From Calonectria ilicicola (Eukaryota; Ascomycota; Sordariomycetes; Hypocreales; Nectriaceae), in NCBI GenBank assembly GCA_020809705.1, contig CP085825.1, forward strand, positions 372,001 to 436,000: DNA of 64,000 bases, written 5' to 3'. Positions 22,515 to 32,430 of the stretch are shown piece after piece. The notes under the pieces were generated by a model. The model was not told where the DNA came from, did no database searches, and saw only the letters and a list, made by a program, of their open reading frames with translations. Numbering within the stretch: position 1 is the first letter of the stretch; each line of letters starts with the position of its first letter. The position numbers were made by a program, and so were the translations under genes.

Positions 22515-24484
22515 CTAGTACGAATATCGGAAGTGGGGGTTCTCCTAAAATCAACAAATATTAGCATTTGTAACGTGAGAATTAAAAGTATGTATGCTTA
22601 CCCGATCAGTGATATCCTCAAAGGCGTGGGTGAGGTTGTCATCCTCAATGACTTCGCCACTGGCCACCTTGGCATCTCGCTTCTTGTTTTGAAGAATGTA
22701 GTAGGTTCGAAGGGAAAACAAAACAAGTTCCAACAGAGCAAAGCAGCCCAACACAATGGACAAGGCCAGGAAGTATCGAGGAGCGTCCTGGTCACGGAAG
22801 GTCTGAGGACCAATTGAGTTTCCGACAGCCCAGAAGATGAAGTTGCTTGCAATGACGACGGACTTCTTTGTTGATCCAGCAACATTTCGGGTAACCAGGG
22901 CGAGAGCAAGACCAGAGCAGGCCCAGAAACTGTACATGATGTAGTAGGCGATGAGAAGACCGACTCGCTTCGAGGGGTGGAATGGAACGGCGATGAGGAC
23001 GACAACACCGGCAATGGTGGGGAGGATGTAAGCCATCATGGTAAAGGTGGTCTGCTTGTACTTGTTGTCAAACCAAGCGGAACTCCACATGACCAAGATC
23101 ATGATCGCGCCGATAACCATCTGTAGAAGCTGAGTCTCCCATGTTGAGAAACCAAACGATTTGACAATGATGTTGGCGTAAGCTCCAATACCACCAGAGG
23201 GTAAAGTGGTAAGAAGTTGGATAAGAGCAAAAGCGTAAACTATTATTAGGAAAAGATGTTAGCATTCGTGGTTTATTTTTGCGAAAGACAGAGTAGCCAG
23301 CTTACGTTGGGGGTCACTGAAGGCATCTCGGACCTGTTCCATTCGGAACACCTTGCTCTGCAATCCAGTCTGGTTCTCACGGACACGCTCAACCATGAGC
23401 TTCTTGTCCTCCTCAGACCAGCACTTGGCCTTCATGGGGGAATCAGGCATCCAGAAAAAGACAAAGATACCCCAAAAAACGGTACAGATACCGTATGTCA
23501 TGAACAGTGCCTGCCATGACTTAATGGGGCTCGAGTCGGGGATGAAGGAGAAACCGAAAGCGCACAATCCACCAATGATCTATTATCAACAGTTAGCATT
23601 CAAATACATTTTAATATAGAATAGGTCTCATTTGCCTGCTGTAAACCGTTCATCACTTGAATATTTTGTTAGCTCAATTGATTTCTCGTATTCCGTGGTT
23701 GGATGGGTGGACTCACTGTACCAGAAGATGATGGTGGATCCCTGCTCGGAGCGCTTATACCTATTTGGCCAGGGTCAACAACAACACTTTGAGGGGCCCC
23801 GGATAAGACTATGACCCACCAAATGGAGGAAAGAAGGACAAAAGTGGGTTGGCACGCGGCCTCGAATCCACCCAGGAAGCCACGGAGCACCACGAGCCCA
23901 GCGAAGCTTTTGGCTACGGAGTGCAATGCCAGGGTGATACCCCAGAGGGTAACGTTAAGCGACAGCCACTTAGCGATTGGCACACGCTGGATAATGTAGT
24001 TTTCCTATCAGCCGTTAGCGGGAGGAACCGAAAGCGAGAGACCCGAGACGGGGCATCGGGTGGTGTGGACGCACGGGGTATTCGACAACCAGGACGACGA
24101 GGTAGATGACGGTAGTGAGCCACGAGTACTAGCAAAAGGCAGTTAGCGCATAGTCGGGGATAGTGTTCCGGTAGTTATTCCCACTTGATTGCCGCTGAGG
24201 TGTGCGTCGTCCTTGATGCCCATAATGGACGCAAACGACATTGTGCCCTTGTCGAGAGACTGGATAAAGTATGTGACCATCATAACGACGAGGACTCGCT
24301 TGTCAATCATCCTCCTGAGGCGCTTGTTTGTGCTCTCATCAATGTCGATTCGGGTTGCGCCAGCATACTGGGCAACTTCATTGTCCACCAGGTCGTAGTT
24401 GGTGTGGTCCTTGCCGGACGACTCGACCTCTGCCACGACGGGCGAGTGGCCGGAGGCTTCAGGATCCTTGGCTGCGGATGCCAT
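22515..24484 (-). CDS. MFS transporter 2, anion:cation symporter (allantoate permease-like) family
   Basis: Paralog of transporter 1. Eight exons (24484-24185, 24128-24075, 24004-23820, 23760-23717, 23655-23636, 23579-23306, 23239-22602, 22544-22515) give 514 residues. It shares DKRVLVVMMVTYFIQSLDKG, MPDSPMKAKC and VRENQTGLQSKVF with transporter 1. The fifth exon is the same 20-nt microexon, here with a normal AAG acceptor, but its following intron has a GC donor (CAG/GCAAAT). Four introns have no counterpart in transporter 1, and transporter 1 has two of its own, so the pair is old. It is divergent from the GH115 alpha-glucuronidase gene. Glucuronate or another hexuronate is a reasonable guess for its substrate; the ACS family also carries allantoate, nicotinate and similar anions. 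Confidence 0.87.
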
Positions 24485-25236
24485 GATGGATGTTGTTGAA
24501 GAGGTTGTGGTGAGGGAGAAAAAAAAGTTGGCCAAGAGTTGGGGTAGCCAAGATGGGGGGAAGGGGGGGAAGATGTAGTCCGCCAAGGCCGTTGGAGAGA
24601 CCGGGACACAGGGTGCCATTGACTCTTGTCAACTGACCAAGCTCAACAACAGACCCTGCCGCGCAGCCAGGATCGCAGCTCCATAAACCAACGCATTTCC
24701 TCGCTGAGAATTGACCCGGGATGGGAGCTAACGGGATCGTGGCATTGGACCAAAGCGTTGCCCCCAAATGGTGGGTATCGCCGCTTGCAACGTTCCGCGG
24801 CCTTTGGTTAATGAGCAATACCCCAGATGGGCCTGACTCGTAATCATCCCATAACCCAATTCAGCGTGGGTTCCGTCCCAAATTGCGGAGCTGGGGCAGA
24901 CGAGTTAGTACGAGAAAACATGGGGAACAGGGGACTAGTTGCGGAGATCCAGTCGCGCGCCCTTGTTACAACCCCAACCCCGCCTTTTCCCCTCTCTCGT
25001 GACCCTGCTAGGGCCTCTCGTTGGCTTTCCTGTTTTGCCCGTTAGCAATGGCCTTAGCAGAGCCATGTACGTAATGTCGCTTCATTTCCTGGGCCGATTC
25101 GGAGCACCATGCGGGGAGCGGCCATTGCTTCTTTCTCCTCCCATGCGAATAACACGGTGCAAACCCGGCCTATTATATCTATCCCCGGCTGGCTGTCTTA
25201 GATCCCTGGAGCTCTGGAGATAATACCTAAACCATC
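24485..25236. promoter_or_regulatory. Divergent promoter between MFS transporter 2 and GH115
   Basis: About 750 bases. SYGGRG-type CreA motifs occur at 24821-24826 (CCCCAG, reverse), 24891-24896 (CTGGGG) and 25111-25116 (GCGGGG). A TATTATATCTA stretch near 25170 may be the TATA region of the GH115 gene. The layout mirrors the transporter 1/GH105 promoter. Confidence 0.5.
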
Positions 25237-28200
25237 ATGTTTGAGGAAAATTTTGTCACCTTTCGGCCTTCTGCCGGCTCCGTCAGTCTGGTTGGCGCCC
25301 CGGTCATAGTTGACCGCCACGACGAGTCAGGTGTCCAGAGGGCGGCCCAGGACTTGACTCACGACTTCGGCCGGGTCACAGACAATGGACCGAGCACGCT
25401 GATTAAAGCCGGTGACGATGACGATGACGCGCTGCGTCCTCAGGTCCCGACGGCCATTATTGTGGGCAGCATTGAGTCTAGCCGCATCCTTCAGCGGCTC
25501 GAGGCCGAAAAGAAGCTCGACACAACAAGTATCCGAGGCAAGTGGGAGTCCTTTGCCACCGCCGTTGTGGACAATCCCTTTGCCACGTGCGGAAAGGCCC
25601 TTGTCATTGCCGGAAGCGACAAGCGAGGTGCCATCTTTGGCATTTACACGTTATCTGAGCAAATTGGCGTTTCCCCGTGAGTTTCCCCGGCCCTTTTATC
25701 AGATGGGTCGCGTAACTGACCAGGCGAAGCTGGTATTGGTGGGCAGACGTGCCGCCTAAGCGCCATGCCGAAATACACGCACTCCAAAAGTCTACTACCC
25801 ATGGAGAGCCAAGCGTGCGATATCGGGGCATCTTCCTCAACGACGAAGCTCCAGCACTGACGGGCTGGGTACTCGAGAAGTATGGGAAGTACAACTCGGC
25901 GTTTTACAAAAATGTCTTTGAGCTGCTCTTGAGACTAAAGGTGGGAAAATTCCCTCTTCCCTTGTAAGGAGATGCAAAGACTAAAACGGGAATAGGCCAA
26001 CTTTCTCTGGCCGGCAATGTGGCCGGGTTACCCCAACCCGGGGGCCTCATTCTTTGTCGACGACCCAGAAAACCAGAAACTAGCCGACGAATATGGGATT
26101 ATGGTCTCCACTTCTCACCACGAACCCATGCAACGCCTGTCCAATGAGTGGTTCGGCGAGAACCCCGATGGAAGCTGGAACTGGTTGACGAACAAGGAAA
26201 AAATCACAAAGTTCTTTGAGGACGGTGCAAGTCGAGCGCAGGGTCGCGAGTCTTACTTTACTCTTGGAATGAGAGGCGAGTATGACAAGAAGATGCTCTG
26301 CGAGGATCCTGCCGCTGTTGTTCAAGATGTAATTGATACTCAGCGGCAAGTGATTAAAAAAGTGTACGGGCGGGAGGATGCAGCACCCCGTAAGTACTTT
26401 TTCCTCCAAAGAAAACCACCGCTTAGTCACACCACTAATCACCAATGCAGAACTCTTTGCCATCTACAAGGAAGTTCAATCATTATTTGAGTCGGGACGT
26501 TTAAATGTCCCCGAAGATGTGACTCTCTTGTTTCAGGATGACAATTTTGGAACAGTCCGCAGACTCCCCACCGAGCAGGAATCTAAACGAAGCGGTGGCG
26601 CCGGTGTAAGTCGAATAGTACTCTGTGCCAATCATCGTCTAACCATCGCAAGGTTTATTATCATCTCGAGTATGTCGGCTCACCTCGCAGTTATAAATGG
26701 ATCAACAGCAACTCACTAGTGAGTTCATATTGGTTCCATATTACAGATGTAGTATCTCATTTAATCAAAACAGGGAAAAGTTTGGCATCAGTTGACACAG
26801 GCCTACGAGAAAAATGCAAGGCAAATCTGGGTCTTCAATGTCGGTGACTTGAAACCTTTGGAAGTACCAATCAGTTTCGCCATGGCTCTCGCGTACAACG
26901 TCAAGGATATTAAATCCAACGGCCTTGAAGCTTTCCTAAAGGAGTTGGCTAAGCGGGAATTTGGCTCTGACCTTGCCGACGAGGTTGGCGCCATTTGGTA
27001 TCAGTACGATCGACTCGCAGCACTTAGAAAGCACGAGCATATTGAGCCCGAGACATTCTCGGTACTTCACTACAACGAGGCGAATAATATTCTGGGTCGC
27101 TGGAAAAAGCTGCTCGAACAAGCCGAGGCAACTCATGCCCGCGTCTCTGAGGAACAAAAACCAGCCTCCTTCCAGCTCATCCTTCACCAAGTCAAGGCGT
27201 CGTACATATACGTCGCACTGCAAGTTACACGAGCACACAATCAGTTGTTTGCCCGCCAAAGACGCAATTCTGCTAACAAGACAGCTCAAGATGCTCTCGA
27301 TTTATTCGACGCCGACTTTGACTTGTCGGAGGAATATCATGGTCTATTGAACGGAAAGTGGAATCACATGCTCAGACAAACACACTACGGGTACGAGGAG
27401 ACTTGGCACGCGCCATCTCGTGATATGATCAGCGGCCTCGGATTTGTCCAGAAGCGCCAGAATTCCAACCCGATTGTTGGCCAAATGGGCATCGCCGTGG
27501 AGGATCACGAGGGTGTTCGCCCAGGACGCATCAATGAAGAATCCGAGCGAACGCACCCAAGCAGACGAGATCTCGTTCCAGGCCTGACCTTGAGGCCTAT
27601 GAGCTACTATGGCCCCGAAACACGTTGGTTTGACATTTACACGCGCGGTGTGCCAACTTTCCATTGGTCCGCCTCGGCATCCCACGATTGGATCAAGTTA
27701 TCCCAGACTTCAGGAGAGCTTATCCCCGGCCAAGATGATGCCCGGGTTAGAATATCAATCGACTGGGACATAGTGCCCAAGGATTTCAACGAGGAAGTTC
27801 TCATCAGCATCCGCTCCGAGGAGGGAGACTTCGAGCACGTTCATCTGCCAATCGATAACCGCCGAGTTCCAGAGTCATTTCAAAAGGGTTTTGTTGAAGC
27901 AAGTGGCTATGTCTCCATCCCGGCAACCAGTACTTCTATCAACGCCCCATACATGCTTCTCCCCGATGCTGGTCGACTTGAGGGGGGCTCCGTCACTCTT
28001 GTTCCCGATCTCAAGAAGAATGCGGAGGTGCAGTATCTGGAATACCCTTTTTATCTCTTTTCAGAATCATCTGGTAATGTCGAGTTGCATTTTGCCACCA
28101 CACTAGACTTTTCACCCGAAGATGTCATGAAATACGATTTGATACTAGACGAAGATTCGGGGGCAACTTATACCTTACAAAAGGTTACTCCAGAGAGTCT

Positions 28201-28429
28201 CAAGAATGCCGCAGACCAAGGCTGGGCTTCTGCCGATGGATGGTTCTTTGCCGCATCCGACAACGTTTGGATCCGGAAGCATGAATTCCCCAAAACCAAA
28301 CTACAGCCAGGATCCCATAACCTCAAAGTCAAGTTGAATCATCCCAACATGGTATTGGAAAAGGTTGTGATTGACTGCGACGGTGTGTCGCCGAGTTATT
28401 TAGGACCTCCATTTAGTCGCAAGGTATAA
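25237..28429 (+). CDS. GH115 alpha-glucuronidase
   Basis: Removes (4-O-methyl-)glucuronic acid side chains from xylan. Six exons (25237-25676, 25730-25940, 25996-26389, 26451-26605, 26653-26718, 26774-28429) give 973 residues, the usual length. Family marks include the N-terminal ALVIAGSDKRGAIFGIYTLS, the SPWYWWADVP strand across intron 1, RYRGIFLNDEAPALTGW, NFLWPAMWP, STSHHEPMQR and FTLGMRGEYD, then a long C-terminal part with beta domains (ETRWFDIYTRG). The acceptor at 25729 is chosen because it gives the family sequence; an alternative AG at 25723 would insert Arg-Ser. There is no signal peptide, so it may act on short imported xylo-oligosaccharides or leave by another route. It is divergent from MFS transporter 2. 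Confidence 0.93.
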
Positions 28430-28700
28430 ATTATCAGGAATAAATGTTTCTAAATAATTAACGGGATTAGGTCAGGGTATTAGGTAGGTTACCTCAAGAT
28501 GCAAAATGACGGACGGGAAGAAATCAAGACAGGAAACCTGTTCCGACATAACGCAAATTGATGAAATAGATGTGATTCATCTCATTATGAATTCAAATTA
28601 CAAAAAGTTGATTCGATCCCCCAGACACACTGGTTTCTCTCAACATATATTTTCAATTTTGACTAAGAGGAGCAATAAACTCATGCATACTCAAGTCCAA
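28430..28700. other. Short intergenic stretch between convergent genes
   Basis: Expected 3' UTRs of the GH115 gene and the HEX-1-like pseudogene. No other feature is seen. Confidence 0.4.
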
Positions 28701-29000
28701 TTAGCTATTTCCTTTGTAGTTAACCACAAGTTCACTCTCACCATTGCCAACAACAATGACAGCAGCTCCATTGCCCGCATCAAAAATCTTTTGAAGGTGA
28801 TTCCATAAATCGTAAAAGTTTGCTACTTTAAGACCTTCCTTGATCTCGCCAGTGTCAGTATTGGCAGCAACGTGGCTGACCTGCTGGGTCTTCGGGGGCC
28901 TTTTTTTCAAATACTTTGGATGGCTCAAACTTGCTCTTTTATCGTTACCGGTCCAAGGTGTTAAATCTGCGAATAGGTAAACGATTCGCAACGTAGCGAA
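28701..29000 (-). pseudogene. HEX-1-like pseudogene, C-terminal domain only
   Basis: A frame of about 97 codons without a usable ATG. It aligns with the C-terminal domain of the neighbouring HEX-1-like gene: DTGEIKEGLKVANFYDLWNH against ESGDVKQGLAVVDQSNLWTR, then IFDAGNGAAVIVV against AFEAGKGSVSVRV. The N-terminal half with the PCQVIRI and YLGVDIFTKQLHEE motifs is gone. Its 5' flank still matches the promoter of the other copy, so it is the decayed half of a tandem duplication. Confidence 0.7.
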
Positions 29001-29600
29001 GCGCGACTACTAGCTTCCTTGATTCGATGACACGCCGTGTCTTTTGGATTATGTGAGAAGCGTGATCGAGCACAGCAGTGCTACGATAGATTGAAGTGTA
29101 TAATAGAAAATTTGTCGATTTATGTTGAACCTGAGTATTCCAAAAAGAAAATAGGAAAAACGTGAGGGGGAAGCGCTTCTTTATATCGGCTGCAATGTTG
29201 CCTTGAGATACTCGTGTCCCGGAAAAAAGTCCCCAACACAACAAAGGACGTAATAAGGAAGCCAGTGACGTGTCTATTATAATTGCTGCAACTCTGGCAG
29301 TCGTTACATTCTAAAATCGGTAGTGCCCCCAAAGCGTTATCCAATTAACACCAGCACCCGTGTTTAAATGTCCAGGTTTACGTTTCCGGGTCAGATCGGC
29401 CAATTCTGATGGGTTTCTATCTTGGGTTAGCTAGACTTTTTGCCACAAGTTTCGCTCGACTGGCAAGAGGGACTGTCGTAGAATCGCATGTCTCAGTTAA
29501 TGCGGGTATGTAGGGGGTTCTCGCCAACAATATTTAGGCACTACTTCTGCATGGCAAACTTACAATGAGACATCTTCTGCCGCTTTCTACCGCTTTGTGT
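29001..29600 (-). repeat. Tandem duplication copy B: promoter region
   Basis: Homologous to 31000-31580. Matching landmarks on the plus strand are the TCTTTATATC reverse-TATA region near 29180, the GTCCCGGAAAAAAGTCCCC region near 29216, CCAATTCTGATGGGTTTC near 29400, TGTCTCAGTTAATGCG near 29490 and CTTCTGCCGC near 29573. Confidence 0.7.
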
Positions 29601-30476
29601 CGCTTTGTGACGGACCCTTTGGAGCTCGAATCAAGTCAATAAAAAGCAAGGGACAGGCGAGTCTCCCTAGTAAGATGCAGTTTAGCCAGAGCGACCCATC
29701 AATCATGAGCAAGTTCCAAGTCGTACCACACTCGGGTGACCCAAATTTTCAGAAGAGATCAACCACAGTAAACTAAACATTCAGAACAGATTTCAGATGG
29801 TGGATGAAATTAAATTAAAAACAAGAAAATATGTACGTTCCAACAGCATCAAAAAGAGAGGGAGGGAGGGAGGGAGGGAGGGAGGGAGAAAAGGTAAAGC
29901 TCAAGTACCTCGCCCTATGTGTCAATAAATCTGTTTATCTACTTGCATCACTTTGAAAATCTATTATTTTCTTTGTTAAAGCCCTCCATTTTAAGATGAG
30001 ATATGTAGGAAAGATGTGAGTGTAATATTCTGACGTGGTTGGTGGATACATTATTTCGAGGGAGGATGGAAAGAATAGGAAACACAGGCTTGGTTACGTG
30101 GTAACGGGCGAACTTGGAGTTTCTCAGGAATGCACTTAATATTTTGAGATAATTTGTTTGAGGCACCAATTTAAGTTACAACATGTAACGAACTGGATTC
30201 ACGACTGGGGTGAAGCACGAATGGGACCGCAATAGATCTCTGTTCTTATTACCAAGACTTCAACTTGACGAACCGTAGAACCGTTCGCCTGCGCTCACTA
30301 CATGATACTGTTGTGGGCGTCCTTGCCCTATAGCGTCTTGCGCTAGTACACATTCGGTATGCGTGCTTGATTGGTCCTCTTGGTCCCACATCTTTACACA
30401 ACACACTAATTCAGTTACTGAGGAATACTGAGTTCTCCCAACAGCTATTCTTAATTTTTGCCAAGCAGTGGTAGAC
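29601..30476. other. Spacer between the duplicated HEX-1-like copies
   Basis: AT-rich, with no gene. It contains a pure GGGA repeat at 29858-29888. Confidence 0.5.
29858..29888 (+). repeat. (GGGA)n microsatellite
   Basis: Seven uninterrupted GGGA units. Runs of three G every fourth base could fold as a G-quadruplex. Confidence 0.85.
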
Positions 30477-30986
30477 TCATTTGACATCCATCTCAACTGC
30501 CATTTCACGACCACTATCTTCAAGAACACGAACACTAACACTTCCCTTGCCTGCCTCGAAAGCTTGCCGAAGGCGAGTCCATAAATTGCTCTGATCAACT
30601 ACTGCAAGACCCTGCTTAACATCGCCACTCTCTGTCATGACGGTGACATAGCCATCGGCCATATCGAGGACTTTGTAATTCTTGAAAACTGGAGCTTTAA
30701 TTGTTTGGGTATCTTCGCCTTCACTGGATTTGGAGGGTTGGGAACTTTCTTCATGCAACTGCTTCGTGAAGATATCAACTCCCAGGTACTTCGATTGACC
30801 AGTCGTCGAGCTCTGGTTGATTCTTATGACTTGGCAGGGACGATTCTGGAGCATGAGAAAATCTCCCAATTTAACATTTTTGGCGTCCACTACGGTGGTA
30901 GGAACCGTATCGTTTTCTGAATCTAAAAAGCAATCTCTGTTGAGCAAGTGAACATTTTATTGCTTTAAAGAGCATCACTAACCCAT
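30477..30986 (-). CDS. HEX-1-like (Woronin body protein) paralog without peroxisomal signal
   Basis: HEX-1 is an eIF5A-derived protein that crystallises inside Woronin bodies, the organelles that plug septal pores. Family sequence is clear: GDFLMLQNRPCQVIRI, then KYLGVDIFTKQLHEESS, then FKNYKVLDMADG, then SGDVKQGLAVVDQSNLW and GREMAVEMDV. The model has a four-base first coding exon (30986-30983), an intron (30982-30935, GTTAGT...ACAGAG) and a main exon (30934-30477), giving 153 residues; the tiny first exon is the least certain part. Typical HEX-1 ends in a Ser-Arg-Leu type peroxisomal signal. This one stops at MDVK and lacks it, so it should stay in the cytosol unless carried in by the true HEX-1. 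The N-terminus is also shorter than usual. Confidence 0.82.
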
Positions 30987-30999
30987 TTTCCAAAAGTTC

Positions 31000-31580
31000 T
31001 TTGGGTAGATAGATCTTCTGCTAAGTAACCTTGTGAAGGGTATGGATTTGCGAAAAAGCGGAGTGTTAGACGTTTGGCTGACGCAGACGAGGATAACTCG
31101 AAATTGAGAATCAAAATCTTGTAAAGCTGATAGAACTTGAGTTAGAAAGAAATCAGAAAAATGATGAGAGATGACCACGTCTTTATATCCACCACAATAT
31201 GGCCTCCAGACACCTGACCCGGACAATGTCCCCACTACAACACGGGACGGGACAGAACGCCACAACTATGATAGTAGTTGCACCCTAAATCAGGTGCGTC
31301 TTGAAAGTTGCCACCTAATTGATACCAAAGGTCATGCTCACCTCTGACGGATCATGCCGGCCAATTCTGATTGGTTTCAAGCTTGGACTACGATTGTATA
31401 CCTCCACTTAGCACCTTTTTTTGCCCCGTGTTTTACTTGAGCGGCAACTTGGATGTTTACAAATGCATAAGCATATGCATGTCTCGACTAATGCGAGATT
31501 CCCAACTGTTATTGGGTATTGCTGCGGCACAAAAAAGTCTTGGCAAGATACGATGAGGAGCCTTCTGCCGCCTTGAGACA
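31000..31580 (-). repeat. Tandem duplication copy A: promoter region
   Basis: Homologous to 29001-29600 as listed there, with TCTTTATATCC near 31182, CCCGGACAATGTCCCC near 31216, CCAATTCTGATTGGTTTC near 31362 and TGTCTCGACTAATGCG near 31480. Conservation of the upstream block in both copies suggests these are promoter elements. Confidence 0.7.
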
Positions 31581-32430
31581 TATAGTATCACCAAACCCCC
31601 AAAATCTGCGTATTAGTGGAGCTCGGATTGATTATCTAATCGACATTAAGAGACAAGCAGCTTTCCTAGTGACGCAATCCAGCTCACTGAATTGGCCACA
31701 AAGCAGTGAGACAACCGCAAGCATCCTGTGCTGAACCAGCATGCATATTGCCACCCATTTTTATCCAATAAGAGAACTGCATGATCAACGTGTGACTTCA
31801 TTATTGCATCAGAAATGCGCGACTATACGCATATTAGTTCTGCACGTCGGAGGGCATAGGTCAATGCGACGACACAGTCCAGAGTTGGCAGACGCTTGAG
31901 CCCTCCATGTGTTATTATGGTTAGTATTCCTTTCTGTAATCGCTACCAATATGATTGTTAAACGATCTTTTCCCCACCTAGTGCAGAGAATTCCACGGAT
32001 CCTAACAGACCACGGCAATTTTCACGGCCATAACTAGGTACCTCTGGGATAAATTTTGGTTGCCCAAAAGAAACGATCTCTGGTTTTTGGTTGGGGTTTC
32101 CTTGGTTGATATCTCACCGCCGATTTCGTCATAGATTTGACACTGTCTTATAATTGCGTGTGATCAACTTGGCAGGCTAAATTGATTCAGCTAGTGTTGC
32201 GATATGGACGTCACCCTTGACAAAGGCTATAGATCTTAGGGAAAGCCGTGCTTCCAATCAAGGCCCGGTGGACCTTTTTGCCCAGGTGTCTCAGAGATCT
32301 CCCTCTGTTTCCTTTTTCGTAACACCTGAACTTTCTGATGAGAACAAATACGCAAAACCCCATTACATCAAATCTTCTACCCATTTTACATATTGCTCCT
32401 ATTCCGTTTTAGTAAATTCCGATCCAAAAG
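31581..32430. other. Intergenic, no gene seen
   Basis: About 850 bases with only short frames. Confidence 0.45.

Noticed and set aside
28580..28640. Possible tRNA B-box (GATTCGATCCCCC)
   Set aside because: No matching A-box or cloverleaf stems could be formed around it.
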